A DNA stretch of 64,000 nt from Stutzerimonas stutzeri (GCF_018138085.1 NZ_CP073105.1:186001-250000), one strand, 5' to 3'. Shown: positions 25,083 through 34,308, numbered from the stretch's first letter. The notes: generated by a model not told the origin, from the sequence alone. Translations and numbers: made by a program.

Positions 25083-26114
25083 ATGAAGATTGGCAAGCAG
25101 CTCCCGGCTGTTTCCGCAATCAACCCGCAGGAGCGCCGTGAAGCGTTGCTGCGCGATGCGCCTGCGCCGCTGCGGGCCGGTGTGCCGTCGGACGCGCCGC
25201 ACACCGAGGCGACGCCCAGCAAAAGCACCAGCTTCAGCCTGCAGCTCAATCAGCAGCTGTCCTCGATGCAGTCGGCCGACAGCTACCTGGGCGACCTGCA
25301 GACGCGCCTGTCGCAACTCAAGCTGAGTCTCAGCCGGCAGATCAGTTCGCCGCAGCCGAGCGGCGAGGAAAGCATTCGCCACACCGTGCAGCAGGTTGGC
25401 GAGTTACTGAAAGAGCGCAGCCAGCGCTCCGGCCATTCTCTGGACGCCACTCTCAAGCTGCGATTGACCGAGCCGGTGCGCAGCCGCTTCAGCCTGAAAG
25501 GGCTGGAGTCGCTTGAGGCGATTCGTCAATCCGGGCGCGAGACGCTGCTGTTCAGCGGCGGTCGCCAGCTGGCCGAGCCGGTCGCCGTGGTGCTCGATGA
25601 CGAGATGAGCGACGAGCAGATTCTGCGCCGTTTCAACGGCAGCCTGGGCCAGGCAGGGATACGCGCCGAACTCGATCAGAACGGCGCGCTGAAGTTTTCC
25701 GCCCGCGAAGGCGACTGGCAGAAACTCAAGGACCAGCTGGCGGTACAGGGCGAAGGCAAGTTGTTCGACAAGGGGCGCTACGTTCGCCTGCAGAGCGAGG
25801 ACGACCAGCTGCTGAGCTTTCCCGAAGAGCTGCAGCTCGATTCCTTCCGCGAGCTGCGCCGCCTGCTCGACTCGGTGGTGGCCGGGCTCGACAAGGTCAC
25901 CACCCTGCGCGAACAGCTGAGCAACCGGCAGCAGGAGATCCGCGAGTTCCTTGCCCGTCAGGCCCACGCCGACGAGAAGCAGTGGGCGATGGACTTCTCC
26001 CGCTCGGTGTTCAACCTGATGCAGCGCAGCCCCTCCAGCTACGCGGCGGTCACCCAGACCGTGGTGGCCCAGGCCACCATCAGCCGTTTCGCGGTGGTCA
26101 GCCTGCTGTCCTGA
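25083..26114 (+). CDS. Unassigned flagellar-cluster protein after flgL
   Basis: I do not recognise this 343-aa protein as any standard flagellar component. It lies 13 bp after flgL on the same strand and ends the operon. The N-terminal ~120 residues are polar and helical. A middle segment at about residues 170-235 has two units of the form 'AVVLDDEMSDEQILRRFNGS' and 'AGIRAELDQNGALKFSAREG', which look like the flagellin-IN repeats found in FliD and flagellins. The C-terminal ~90 residues are amphipathic helices ('FREFLARQ'-like, 'SYAAVTQTVVAQATISRFAV'). No signal peptide or membrane helix is seen. It may be an exported or lateral-specific accessory filament protein. Confidence 0.7.
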   Translation: MKIGKQLPAVSAINPQERREALLRDAPAPLRAGVPSDAPHTEATPSKSTSFSLQLNQQLSSMQSADSYLGDLQTRLSQLKLSLSRQISSPQPSGEESIRHTVQQVGELLKERSQRSGHSLDATLKLRLTEPVRSRFSLKGLESLEAIRQSGRETLLFSGGRQLAEPVAVVLDDEMSDEQILRRFNGSLGQAGIRAELDQNGALKFSAREGDWQKLKDQLAVQGEGKLFDKGRYVRLQSEDDQLLSFPEELQLDSFRELRRLLDSVVAGLDKVTTLREQLSNRQQEIREFLARQAHADEKQWAMDFSRSVFNLMQRSPSSYAAVTQTVVAQATISRFAVVSLLS

Positions 26115-26129
26115 GCCGCGCTGCGCCGC

Positions 26130-27320
26130 TCAGCGTACGCTGCGGTCGATGAACTTCAGGTCCGATGGCCGGCTCATGGGCAGGGTTTGCAGGGTATCGC
26201 CCAGCAGCCCGCTGTCGGGGTCGCGCTGCACCACCACCAACGCATCGCTCTTCTGATTGGCGATGAGCATGAACCGCCCGCTCGGGTCGATGGCGAACTC
26301 GCGCGGTTCGCGGCCTTCGCTGTCGCGCGCCTGGATTTCGCGCACATTGGCGTTCTCCTCGATGGCATAGACCATGATGCGGTTGGTCTCGGCGCGGTCG
26401 CTGGCATAGAGGAAGCGGCCGTCCGGCGAGAGATGGATCGCGCCCGGCGAATGCTTGGCGGTGTCCCCCTCGGCGGCCATGTCCACCAGCTGGCGCTGCA
26501 CCAGGCCGCCATCGACATGATCGAAACGCGCCACCTGAGCGCTCAGTTCCAGGGTCGCGTATGCCTGCAAACCGTCCGGGCTGAATACCAGATGACGCGG
26601 GCCGCTGCCGTCCGGCAGGCTGATGAAGGCCGGGTCGGCGGGTGACAGCGGGCGCTCGGCATTGGTCGAGTCGTAGCGATAAACGAAGATCTTGTCCGCG
26701 CCCAGATCACTGACGAACAGGGTCTTGCCGTCGGGCGACATCACCGCCGAATGCACGTGGGCCGACTGTTGGCGTTGCGGATGCACTTCGCTGGCCTTGT
26801 GCGCGGCGATCTGGGTAACGGGCATGAGTGTCCCGTCGTTGGCCGTGGGCATCACGGCCAAGCTGCCGCCGGGGTTGGCGCTGGAGCCGTAGTTGGAGAC
26901 GAACAGGTAACGGCCGTCGCGGCTCTGGCTCAGGTGCGTGGGTTCGTCGCCGAGGGTCAGCTGCTGGGCCAGCGGCGACAGCTTGCCGCTGTTCGGCGCG
27001 ATCATGAAGGCGCTCACTCGGCCCACCGGATCGGGATGTCCCGGCCCGTTCTCGTTGGCCGCATAGAGCCGGTTGCGGTTCAGGTCCAGCAGCAGCCAGG
27101 ACGGATTGTGGGTACGTACCACTTGCAGCGGCTGGGGTGCGATCTGGCCGTTCTCGGCGTCGAACTGCATCCGGTAGATGCCTTCGCTGTTCCCTTCGCT
27201 GGTGTAGCTGCCGACGAGTAACTGATACATGGGTGCCGCCGCTCCCGTGAGGCTGAAGGTCAGAAATGCCGCGGCAACGCCGAGACGGATGAATGAAGTA
27301 ATCGGCGTGGAACCGCGCAT
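26130..27320 (-). CDS. Lactonase-family beta-propeller protein (6-phosphogluconolactonase-like), secreted
   Basis: The 396-aa product starts at ATG 27320, seven bases after AAGGAG; a longer frame upstream lacks a ribosome site. A signal peptide (residues about 8-28, ending in GAAA) targets it to the periplasm. The rest is a seven-bladed propeller of the Lactonase/YbhE type, with repeated blades such as 'GDEPTHLSQSRDGRYLFVSN', 'AVMSPDGKTLFVSDLGADKI' and 'GAIHLSPDGRFLYASDRAET'. The family includes 6-phosphogluconolactonase and muconate-cyclising enzymes, so the substrate cannot be read from the sequence. The gene is convergent with the flagellar operon. Confidence 0.85.
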   Translation of the reverse strand: MRGSTPITSFIRLGVAAAFLTFSLTGAAAPMYQLLVGSYTSEGNSEGIYRMQFDAENGQIAPQPLQVVRTHNPSWLLLDLNRNRLYAANENGPGHPDPVGRVSAFMIAPNSGKLSPLAQQLTLGDEPTHLSQSRDGRYLFVSNYGSSANPGGSLAVMPTANDGTLMPVTQIAAHKASEVHPQRQQSAHVHSAVMSPDGKTLFVSDLGADKIFVYRYDSTNAERPLSPADPAFISLPDGSGPRHLVFSPDGLQAYATLELSAQVARFDHVDGGLVQRQLVDMAAEGDTAKHSPGAIHLSPDGRFLYASDRAETNRIMVYAIEENANVREIQARDSEGREPREFAIDPSGRFMLIANQKSDALVVVQRDPDSGLLGDTLQTLPMSRPSDLKFIDRSVR

Positions 27321-27471
27321 GGGGTCGCTCCTTGGTCGCTGATTGGAATGCCCTGATGCGCTTTGGAGCACCGGATACGGAAATAATTTTCCAACCGGCG
27401 CATCGAGCTGTCGATTTAACCCTTGCCGGCACGACTATGGGGTAACGAACCACGCTGGCAAGGGGACCGCA

Positions 27472-27828
27472 ATGCGTTATCTATGCCTGGTTTATCTCGA
27501 TGAGACCGCCTTGGCGGGCCTGTCGCTGGCCGCCCGCGCGGCACTGGAGGCCGAATCGCACGATTACCGCGAAGGGCTGCAGCGAAGCGGCCGGCTGATC
27601 ATCGGCGAGGCGCTGCAGCCGACCCTCAGTGCCACCACCTTGCGCATGCAGGGCGACCAACTCCTGCTGCGCGACGGGCCGGCCGTCGGAGCGTGCGAGC
27701 AACCCTCGGCCTTCTATCTGTTCGAGGCGGCCGATCTCAACGACGCCATCCTGCTGGCCTCACGCATTCCGCCGGTGCGCCTGGGTTACGCCGAAGTGCG
27801 GGCGCTGCCACCGCGCGCGCCGCCGTGA
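27472..27828 (+). CDS. DGPF/YCII-domain protein (first copy)
   Basis: A 118-aa protein of the YCII/DGPF fold family, starting at the ATG after AAGGGG (MRYLCLVYLDE). The family motif region reads 'LLRDGPAVGACEQPSAFYLF' and the end has 'RIPPVRLGYAEVRALP'. Members are small ferredoxin-like proteins of unclear function, sometimes with a His-Asp pair, and are very often linked to ECF42-group sigma factors, as here (28814-30079). The last residue of the usual DGPF motif is Ala in this copy, whereas the second copy at 28438 keeps DGPF. Confidence 0.85.
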   Translation: MRYLCLVYLDETALAGLSLAARAALEAESHDYREGLQRSGRLIIGEALQPTLSATTLRMQGDQLLLRDGPAVGACEQPSAFYLFEAADLNDAILLASRIPPVRLGYAEVRALPPRAPP

Positions 27829-27886
27829 CGGCCGTTGCTGCACTCGCGCTTGGTCCATTTTTTTCAGACGCCACGAGGAAACGAAC

Positions 27887-28333
27887 ATGAACACTGCAAG
27901 CGATATTCAGAACGGCGAAACCCGTATCCGCGAACTGATGGTCGAGTTCGAACAGGCCGTTGCGGTCAAGGATCTCGATCGGATCATGGCCCAGTACGCG
28001 GCCGACGTCGTGGCCTTCGATGCGGTCGGCGAATTGCAGTTCAAGGGTGCCGATACCTATCGCGCCCACTGGCAGCGCTGCTTCGACTTCTGCCAGGGCG
28101 AGGGCTTTTTCAAGATCGGCGACGTCGATGTCGTTGCCAGCGGCGACCTGGCCTTCAGTTATTCGCTCAACCACTGCGGCGGCACCAATGACAAAGGCGA
28201 GATGCAGACCGCCTGGATGCGCGGCACGCGCTGCTGGCGCCTGCAGGGCGGCGGCTGGAAGGTCGTGCACGAGCACTTCTCGATGCCGTTCGACATGGCC
28301 ACCGGCCAGGCTTGTTTCGACCTCAAACCCTGA
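27887..28333 (+). CDS. SnoaL-like / NTF2-fold protein
   Basis: A 148-aa protein of the SnoaL/NTF2 cone-fold superfamily: 'FEQAVAVKDLDRIMAQYAAD' near the N-terminus and 'RCWRLQGGGWKVVHEHFSMP' near the C-terminus are typical. The fold serves as ketosteroid isomerase, hydrolase or binding protein, and the sequence does not show which. The ATG follows GAGGAA by 6 bp. It stands between two DGPF/YCII genes and upstream of the ECF sigma gene, so all four are probably coregulated. Confidence 0.8.
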   Translation: MNTASDIQNGETRIRELMVEFEQAVAVKDLDRIMAQYAADVVAFDAVGELQFKGADTYRAHWQRCFDFCQGEGFFKIGDVDVVASGDLAFSYSLNHCGGTNDKGEMQTAWMRGTRCWRLQGGGWKVVHEHFSMPFDMATGQACFDLKP

Positions 28334-28437
28334 GTCGCGCACCGCCGCACCCCGTGCAGCTGCCGCGTCGCGAAGCCCTCGTGCTTTCGCCGCCAGCTGC
28401 TAAGGTTGTCGGTCTGCATGATGTGAAGGAGAACAGC

Positions 28438-28794
28438 ATGAAATACCTGTGCCTCGTCTACTACGACGAACAACGCGTGGACGCCATGACCGACGAGCAG
28501 TGGCTCGCGCTGGTCGACCAGTGCATGGCCAACAGCGCACGCCTGCAAGAAAGCGGACATTTCGTCGCCGGCGAGCCGCTGCAATCGGTACGCACCGCCA
28601 AGACCGTACGGGTACGCGAAGGCGCGGGCTCGGTGGTCGACGGCCCCTTCGCCGAAACCCGCGAGCAGCTGGCCGGCTTCTACCTGCTGGAGGCGGCCGA
28701 CTTCGACGAGGCGGTGAAACTGGCGGCGAAGATTCCGCCGGCGGCGCTGGGCAGCATCGAGGTGCGCCCGCTGCGCCAGTTGCCTGATCGTTGA
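28438..28794 (+). CDS. DGPF/YCII-domain protein (second copy)
   Basis: A 118-aa DGPF/YCII protein starting at MKYLCLVYYDE, 6 bp after AAGGAG. The diagnostic motif is intact ('GSVVDGPFAETREQLAGFYL'), and the end reads 'IPPAALGSIEVRPLRQLPD'. It is clearly a paralogue of the copy at 27472-27828. The ECF sigma gene begins 19 bp later. DGPF proteins next to ECF42-type sigma factors are a recurring arrangement, and they are thought to be the sigma's main target and possible partner. Confidence 0.87.
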   Translation: MKYLCLVYYDEQRVDAMTDEQWLALVDQCMANSARLQESGHFVAGEPLQSVRTAKTVRVREGAGSVVDGPFAETREQLAGFYLLEAADFDEAVKLAAKIPPAALGSIEVRPLRQLPDR

Positions 28795-28813
28795 GTCACC
28801 GGGACGCGTTTGC

Positions 28814-30079
28814 GTGACGGCCATATCGGGCGGGGAAGCGGCGAGCCAGCGGACCATCGAAGCCATCTACCGCAACGAATCGCGGCGCGTACTGGCGACC
28901 CTGATCCGTCTGCTGGGCGACTTCGACCTGGCCGAGGAGGCATTGCACGACGCCTTCTTCGCCGCGCTACAGCAGTGGCCGCACGACGGCATACCGGCCA
29001 ACCCGCGCGCCTGGCTGGTGTCGGCTGGACGCTTCAAGGCCATCGATGGGCTGCGTCGGCGGGCACGCTTCAATGCCTCGCTGAACCTGTTGGCCGATCA
29101 GCTGGATGCCGCCGAGGAACCGGACTGGGATCACGACAGGCTGGAGGACGATCGCCTGCGACTGGTCTTCACCTGCTGCCACCCGGCATTGCCCGGCGAT
29201 GCGCAGGTGGCGCTGACCCTGCGCGAGGTCTGCGACCTGAAGACCGAGGAAATCGCCCGTGCCTTCCTCGCCTCGCCCAGCACCATCGCCCAGCGCATCG
29301 TGCGTGCCAAGCAGAAGATCCGTGACGCCGCGATTCCCTACCGCGTGCCGTCGCGTGAGGAATTGCCGGCGCGCCTGGATAATGTGCTGCGGGTGATCTA
29401 TCTGGTGTTCAACGAGGGCTATTCGGCCTCCAGCGGCGCCGAGCTGACCCGCGCCGGCCTGAGCAGCGAGGCGATCCGCTTGGGCCGGCTGCTGCTCGAC
29501 TTGCTGCCGGATCCGGAGCTGATGGGCTTGCTCGCGCTGATGCTGCTGCACGACTCGCGCCGCGCCGCACGCACCGATGAGGCGGGCGAGCTGGTGCGTC
29601 TCGACGATCAGGACCGCAGCCTGTGGGACCGGACGCAGATCGAGGAAGGTTCGGCGCTGGTCCAGCGTGCGCTGGCCTCGCGGCGATTCGGGCCCTACAC
29701 CTTGCAGGCCGCGATCGTCGCCGTGCACGCCGAGGCGCCCAGCGCCGCGCAGACCGACTGGGCGCAGATCGTCGGACTCTACGACGTACTGTTGCGCGTC
29801 AGCCCTTCGCCTGTGATCGAACTGAACCGCGCGGTGGCGGTGGCCATGCGCGAGGGACCCGAAGCTGGCCTGAGATTGATCGACGATCTGCTGGCCCGCG
29901 GACAGCTCCACGACTATCACCTGCTGCACTCGGCCCGCGCCGATTTCTGCCGCCGCCTCGGTCGCCTGGACGACGCGCGGGACGCCTATCGGGACGCCCT
30001 GCAATTGGCTCAGCTGGAGCCGGAGCGGCGCTTTCTGAAGCAGCGCCTGGATGAGTTGGGCGAGACGGACGCGTCATAG
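28814..30079 (+). CDS. ECF sigma factor with C-terminal extension (ECF42 type)
   Basis: The 421-aa protein has an N-terminal ECF sigma core: region 2 at about residues 15-80 ('RRVLATLIRLLGDFDLAEEA', 'PANPRAWLVSAGRFKAIDGL') and region 4 at about 120-170 ('LREVCDLKTEEIARAFLASP', 'TIAQRIVRAKQKIR'). A ~240-residue C-terminal extension of TPR-like helices follows ('VIELNRAVAVAMREGPEAGL'). This matches the ECF42 group, which lacks a classic anti-sigma and uses the extension for control. Context with DGPF genes agrees. The GTG start at 28814 gives a sensible N-terminus. Confidence 0.88.
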   Translation: MTAISGGEAASQRTIEAIYRNESRRVLATLIRLLGDFDLAEEALHDAFFAALQQWPHDGIPANPRAWLVSAGRFKAIDGLRRRARFNASLNLLADQLDAAEEPDWDHDRLEDDRLRLVFTCCHPALPGDAQVALTLREVCDLKTEEIARAFLASPSTIAQRIVRAKQKIRDAAIPYRVPSREELPARLDNVLRVIYLVFNEGYSASSGAELTRAGLSSEAIRLGRLLLDLLPDPELMGLLALMLLHDSRRAARTDEAGELVRLDDQDRSLWDRTQIEEGSALVQRALASRRFGPYTLQAAIVAVHAEAPSAAQTDWAQIVGLYDVLLRVSPSPVIELNRAVAVAMREGPEAGLRLIDDLLARGQLHDYHLLHSARADFCRRLGRLDDARDAYRDALQLAQLEPERRFLKQRLDELGETDAS

Positions 30080-30156
30080 CGCTGTTTCGACTAGCAGCAT
30101 TCGCCGCTAGGGTGGGCCGGGCGGCGTACCGCTTCAGCCCACCGTTGTGGAGGCGA

Positions 30157-31134
30157 TCAGCCGCGCCAGGCCCCCGGGTTCACCAGGTTCGCCGGCCGAT
30201 CGCCCGCCAGCGCCGCCAGCAGGTTGTCCACCGCGCAGCGCGCCATCGCTTCCCGCGTCTCGTGGGTGGCCGAACCCATGTGCGGGGTCGCCACCACGTT
30301 ATCCAGCTGCAACAGTGGCGAATCCGCGCTCAACGGCTCCTGCTCGAAGACATCCAGCCCGGCGCCGCGGATCTGGCCGCTGCGCAGGGCCTCGATCAGT
30401 GCCGCCTCGTCGACCACCTTGCCGCGGGAAATGTTGATGAAGATGCTCTCGGGGCGCATCTGCGCGAAGGCTGACGCGCCGATGAGGCCATGGGTTTCGG
30501 CGGTCAGCGGCAGGGTCAGGCAGATGAAGTCCGCCTCCCGCAACAACGCCTCGAGGCTGCGGTAACCGGCGCCAAAACGCTGCTCGGCCGCCGGTTTCGG
30601 CGAGTGGCTGTGGTAGATCACCGGCATGCCAAAGCCGAAGTGCCCGCGCTGGGCGAGGGCTTCGCCGATGCGGCCCATGCCGATGATGCCCAGCGTCTTG
30701 CCGTGCACGTCGCTGCCGAAGTGACGGGGGCCGATGTTTTGCTGCCACTGGCCGGCGCGGACCATGTTCGCCAGCTCCACAACCCGTCGCGCGGTCGCCA
30801 GGATCAGCGCGAAACCGGTGTCGGCGGTGGTTTCGGTCAGGACGTCCGGGGTGTTGCTGAGCAGGATGCGGCGTTCGGTCAGGTAGTCGATGTCGTAGTT
30901 ATCGACACCTACCGAGACGCTGGCGACGGCTTGCAGCTGCGGCGCCAGATCCAGCAATGACGCATCCAGCCTGAGGCTCGCACCCAACAGGCCGTGGGCG
31001 CTGGGCAGGGCGTCGCGCAACTGCGCCAGGCCCTGGGTATCGAGGCGCTCGATGAGGGTGACTTCGGCCTGCGCCTGCAGGCGCGCCATCAGCGGCGCGG
31101 ACAGCGCCTTGTACAACACGACGTGCTTTTTCAT
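30157..31134 (-). CDS. kguD: 2-ketogluconate 6-phosphate reductase (D-2-hydroxyacid dehydrogenase)
   Basis: KguD reduces 2-keto-6-phosphogluconate to 6-phosphogluconate with NAD(P)H, the last step that brings extracellular 2-ketogluconate into the Entner-Doudoroff pathway. The 325-aa D-isomer 2-hydroxyacid dehydrogenase has the nucleotide-binding motif 'GKTLGIIGMGRIGEALAQRG', the catalytic Arg region 'INISRGKVVDEAALIEALRS', and the Glu/His pair in 'VFEQEPLSADSPLLQLDNVV' and 'ATPHMGSATHETRE'. It is the last gene of kguE-kguK-kguT-kguD. By sequence alone it could be a GhrB-type glyoxylate reductase; the operon favours KguD. Confidence 0.88.
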   Translation of the reverse strand: MKKHVVLYKALSAPLMARLQAQAEVTLIERLDTQGLAQLRDALPSAHGLLGASLRLDASLLDLAPQLQAVASVSVGVDNYDIDYLTERRILLSNTPDVLTETTADTGFALILATARRVVELANMVRAGQWQQNIGPRHFGSDVHGKTLGIIGMGRIGEALAQRGHFGFGMPVIYHSHSPKPAAEQRFGAGYRSLEALLREADFICLTLPLTAETHGLIGASAFAQMRPESIFINISRGKVVDEAALIEALRSGQIRGAGLDVFEQEPLSADSPLLQLDNVVATPHMGSATHETREAMARCAVDNLLAALAGDRPANLVNPGAWRG

Positions 31135-31147
31135 GGGAAACCTCGAA

Positions 31148-32446
31148 TCAGGGGCGAGCGGTGGCCGAAAGGGGCGTCGCGGGTGCCGGCGCGGTCCGGT
31201 CGCTGGCGCCGGGCTTGAGGGTCAGGGTCAGTATCACCGACAGCAGCAACGCACCGCTCATCAGCAGGAAGGACATGCCGGGCGAGCCGGTGGAGCCGTT
31301 GAGGTAGCCCACCAGGTAGGAGCCGCCGAACGAGCCCAGCGCGCCCATGCTGTTGATCAGAGCCATGGCGCCACCGGCCACGTTCGCCGGAAGGATCTCG
31401 GGGACGATGGCGAAAAATGGCCCGTAGGGTGCGTACATGCAGGCCCCGGCGATCACCAGCAGGCTGTAGGACCACCAGAAGTGCTCGGCGCCGAGCAGAT
31501 AGGAGGCATAGAACGCGATGGAGGCGATCAGCAGCGGCGGCCAGACGAAGCGCTTGCGCTTCTGGATCTTGTCCGAGGCCCAGGACACCAGCAGCATGGC
31601 GATCACCGCCGCCAGGTAAGGCAGCGCCGACAGCCAGCCGGCCTCGACCATGTCCATCTGCTGACCGGCCTTGAGGATGGACGGCAGCCACAGCACGAAG
31701 CCGTAGACACCGATGCTCCAGCAGAAGAATTGCAACGCCAGGATGATCACCTTGGGCGAGCGGAAGGCCTCGGCGTAGTTCTTCACCGCCTTGATGCCGA
31801 CCTGTTCGGCCGCCAGGGCGCTTTCCAGGTCCTGCTTCTCCTGGTCGTTGAGCCACTTGGCCTGGGCCGGGCGGTCATCGGCCAGGCGCCACCAGATGAA
31901 GGCCCAGAGCACCGCCGGCAGGCCTTCGATGATGAACATCCAGCGCCAGTCGAATTGCTGCACCAGGTAACCCGATACCACCGACATCCACAGCATGGTC
32001 ACCGGATTGCCGAGAATCAGGAAGGTGTTGGCGCGCGAGCGTTCGGCGCGGGTGAACCAGTGGCACAGGTAGACCAGCATGGCCGGCATCACCGCGGCCT
32101 CGACCACGCCGAGCATAAAGCGGATCACGATCAGCCAGTAGGCGCTGGAGACCATGCCGGTCAGCGTCGCCAGCGAGCCCCAGAGGATCAGGCTGACGAA
32201 GATCAGTTTCTTCACGCTGCGCTTCTGCGCGTAGATCGCGCCCGGCACCTGGAAGAAGAAGTAGCCGAGGAAGAACAGCGCGCCGAGCAGCGACGACATT
32301 CCGGGGGTGATCATCAGGTCTTCGGCCATGCCCGAGGCGGCGGCGAAGCCGTAGTTGGCCCGATCCAGGTAGGCCAGGCTGTAGGTGATGAAGACGATGG
32401 GCATGATGTACCACCAGCGGCGGGTGGCGAGGTTGAGCGTTTGCAT
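31148..32446 (-). CDS. kguT: 2-ketogluconate transporter (MFS, anion:cation symporter type)
   Basis: A 432-aa major facilitator with 12 predicted membrane helices and the ACS-family features 'LAYLDRANYGFAAASGMAED' at the N-terminus and the loop 'FTRAERSRANTFLILGNPVT'. In the kgu operon this protein imports 2-ketogluconate made in the periplasm by gluconate dehydrogenase. It starts at MQTLNLATRR after an AGGAG site, 93 bp after kguK, and ends 13 bp before kguD. Expression should be induced with the operon when PtxS binds 2-ketogluconate. Confidence 0.88.
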   Translation of the reverse strand: MQTLNLATRRWWYIMPIVFITYSLAYLDRANYGFAAASGMAEDLMITPGMSSLLGALFFLGYFFFQVPGAIYAQKRSVKKLIFVSLILWGSLATLTGMVSSAYWLIVIRFMLGVVEAAVMPAMLVYLCHWFTRAERSRANTFLILGNPVTMLWMSVVSGYLVQQFDWRWMFIIEGLPAVLWAFIWWRLADDRPAQAKWLNDQEKQDLESALAAEQVGIKAVKNYAEAFRSPKVIILALQFFCWSIGVYGFVLWLPSILKAGQQMDMVEAGWLSALPYLAAVIAMLLVSWASDKIQKRKRFVWPPLLIASIAFYASYLLGAEHFWWSYSLLVIAGACMYAPYGPFFAIVPEILPANVAGGAMALINSMGALGSFGGSYLVGYLNGSTGSPGMSFLLMSGALLLSVILTLTLKPGASDRTAPAPATPLSATARP

Positions 32447-32539
32447 GTCATGACTCCTGAGCTTGTTGTTTTTGTCTGCAGCAGGTGTGGTTAGAAAGCG
32501 TTTGGGGTGTGTTTCTGCCTTATCGGGCGTGGCTCCTGC

Positions 32540-33520
32540 CTAACCCGTCGCCAGGGAGGCATTGCTCCGCTCCCAGTCGAGGTCTTCAAGTTCCGCCGAT
32601 AATTCCAGGCGGGTCGGCAATCCCTCCATGTCGCCGCGGCTCTGTACCGCGCGGCTGCCGATCCAGTTGGCGCGCTGCACCGCCTCGTCGAGGCTGCGCT
32701 TTTCCAGCAGCGCGCTGATCAGGCCGACGGCGAAGCCATCGCCGGCGCCCACGGTGTCCACCACCTGAACGTCCGGCACGGCGGCGACGAAGCCTTGCGC
32801 GTCGGGCGTGCGGTAGTAGGCGCCGTCTGCGCCGAGCTTGATCACCACAGCCTCGGCGCCCTGATCCAGATAGAAGGCGGCGATGTCGGCCGGATCCTCG
32901 AAGCCGGTCAGCACGCGGCCTTCGCAGAGTCCCGGCAGGATCCAGTGGGCGAGGGCGGCGAGGCGGTTGATCTCGCGGATCATGGTCGACTCGCTGCCCC
33001 ACAGGCTGGGCCGCAGGTTGGGGTCGAAGGACAGGCTGCGGCCGGCCTCGCGCATCCGCGTCATCAGCTCGAAGGCCATCTCGCGGGCCGTGATCGACAG
33101 CGCCGGGACGATGCCGGTGGCGTGCAGGTGGCGAGCCTCGAGCAGCGCCGGCGCGATGGAATCGATCGACAGATGGCTGGCCGCCGAGCCACGGCGGAAA
33201 TACTCGACCTGCGGGTCGCTGCCGTCGTCGCTGCGGGATTTGAACTGAAAGCCGGTGGGGTGCGCCGGATCGACCGCCACGTGGCGGCAATCCAGGCCCT
33301 CGTTCTCCAGCGTCTGCAACACGAAGCGGCCCAGGGAGTCGGCACCCACCCGACTCAGCCAGGCGACCTTGAAGCCCAGCCGCGACAAGCCGATGGCGAC
33401 GTTGCTGTCGGCCCCGGCGATGCGTTTGTGAAAGCGCTCGACATCCGCCAGGTCACCGCTCTGCTCGGCCACCAGCATCGCCATGGTTTCACCGAAGGAC
33501 AGCACATCGTAGTCAGACAT
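32540..33520 (-). CDS. kguK: 2-ketogluconate kinase (PfkB family)
   Basis: KguK phosphorylates imported 2-ketogluconate. The 326-aa protein is a PfkB/ribokinase-family sugar kinase: N-terminal '[20 protein letters not shown]', '[20 protein letters not shown]', and the C-terminal family signature with the catalytic Asp in '[20 protein letters not shown]'. Start chosen at MSDYDVLSF (33520), with GGGAGGT before it; this overlaps the kguE end by 8 bp. A longer frame exists inside kguE but lacks family residues. Confidence 0.9.
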   Translation of the reverse strand: MSDYDVLSFGETMAMLVAEQSGDLADVERFHKRIAGADSNVAIGLSRLGFKVAWLSRVGADSLGRFVLQTLENEGLDCRHVAVDPAHPTGFQFKSRSDDGSDPQVEYFRRGSAASHLSIDSIAPALLEARHLHATGIVPALSITAREMAFELMTRMREAGRSLSFDPNLRPSLWGSESTMIREINRLAALAHWILPGLCEGRVLTGFEDPADIAAFYLDQGAEAVVIKLGADGAYYRTPDAQGFVAAVPDVQVVDTVGAGDGFAVGLISALLEKRSLDEAVQRANWIGSRAVQSRGDMEGLPTRLELSAELEDLDWERSNASLATG

Positions 33521-34295
33521 GGGCCACCTCCCGGTGCGGCTGGCCGAGACGGGACAGGAGTGCGACATGCTCGGCGGTCAGTTGCAGGAGGTCATCGCCT
33601 TGCAGCGGGTACTCGGCGGCGCGCATCACGCCGGCCGGCATCTGCTCGAGTAGCAGCTCCCACAGCGGCAGGTCGGCCATGCTCGGTGGCGTGGCGACGA
33701 GTTTGCCGTCGGCGCGACGGGTCACCGCCTTGCAGTGCACATAGGCGACATGCCGGCCGAGCTGGCGCGCGGCGACCGCTGCCGACTGGTCCTGCCATTG
33801 CCAGTTGCCGATGTCGAAGGTCATGCCGATGGGCAGGCCGTGTTTCTCGACGGCCGAGAAAAAGCGCTGCAAGGGCTCGATCCGCCCGCCCTGTTCGGTC
33901 TGGTCGTTCTCCACCAGTAGCTGCACCGTGCTCGTGGCGAGCGCAGCGGCCAGGGCCGACAGGTCGTGGCCCTCGCTGAAATGGCCGAGGGAAACCTTCA
34001 GCCAGCTCGACCCAAAGGCCTCGGCGCGCCGCAGGGCGGTCAGCAGCGCGGGGTTGGGCGTGGGCTGGGCGGCGAGCCACAGCTCCAGTGGCGACGAATA
34101 GATGCTGCGCAGCCCCTTGGTGTTCGCGCCTGCGGCCAGTTCGGCGGCGTGTTCGCTGGTCAGCAGTTCTTCGCGCCACTCGATCCGCGAGGCGCCGGCG
34201 GCAGCCAGCAGATCGATGAAGCTGCCCTGACCGCGTGCGCGCACCAGGTCGGCACCGTAGCTGGAGAGGCTGATGGAGACGGGTGGTTCATGCAT
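33513..34295 (-). CDS. kguE: KguE, sugar isomerase/epimerase-like TIM-barrel protein
   Basis: A 260-aa protein of the xylose-isomerase-like TIM-barrel superfamily ('[20 protein letters not shown]', '[14 protein letters not shown]', with Asp, His and Glu residues suited to metal binding). It is the first gene of the kgu operon, and its exact role in 2-ketogluconate use is not settled. The ATG follows GAGGAG, and the PtxS palindrome TGAAACCGGTTTCA ends immediately upstream (34309-34322), so bound repressor would block transcription. Confidence 0.85.
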   Translation of the reverse strand: MHEPPVSISLSSYGADLVRARGQGSFIDLLAAAGASRIEWREELLTSEHAAELAAGANTKGLRSIYSSPLELWLAAQPTPNPALLTALRRAEAFGSSWLKVSLGHFSEGHDLSALAAALATSTVQLLVENDQTEQGGRIEPLQRFFSAVEKHGLPIGMTFDIGNWQWQDQSAAVAARQLGRHVAYVHCKAVTRRADGKLVATPPSMADLPLWELLLEQMPAGVMRAAEYPLQGDDLLQLTAEHVALLSRLGQPHREVAHV

Positions 34296-34308
34296 TGTTG
34301 TGCTCCTC

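Noticed and set aside
31052..32494. A 480-codon plus-strand frame opposite kguT
   Set aside because: Antisense shadow; the minus strand encodes a clear 12-helix transporter.
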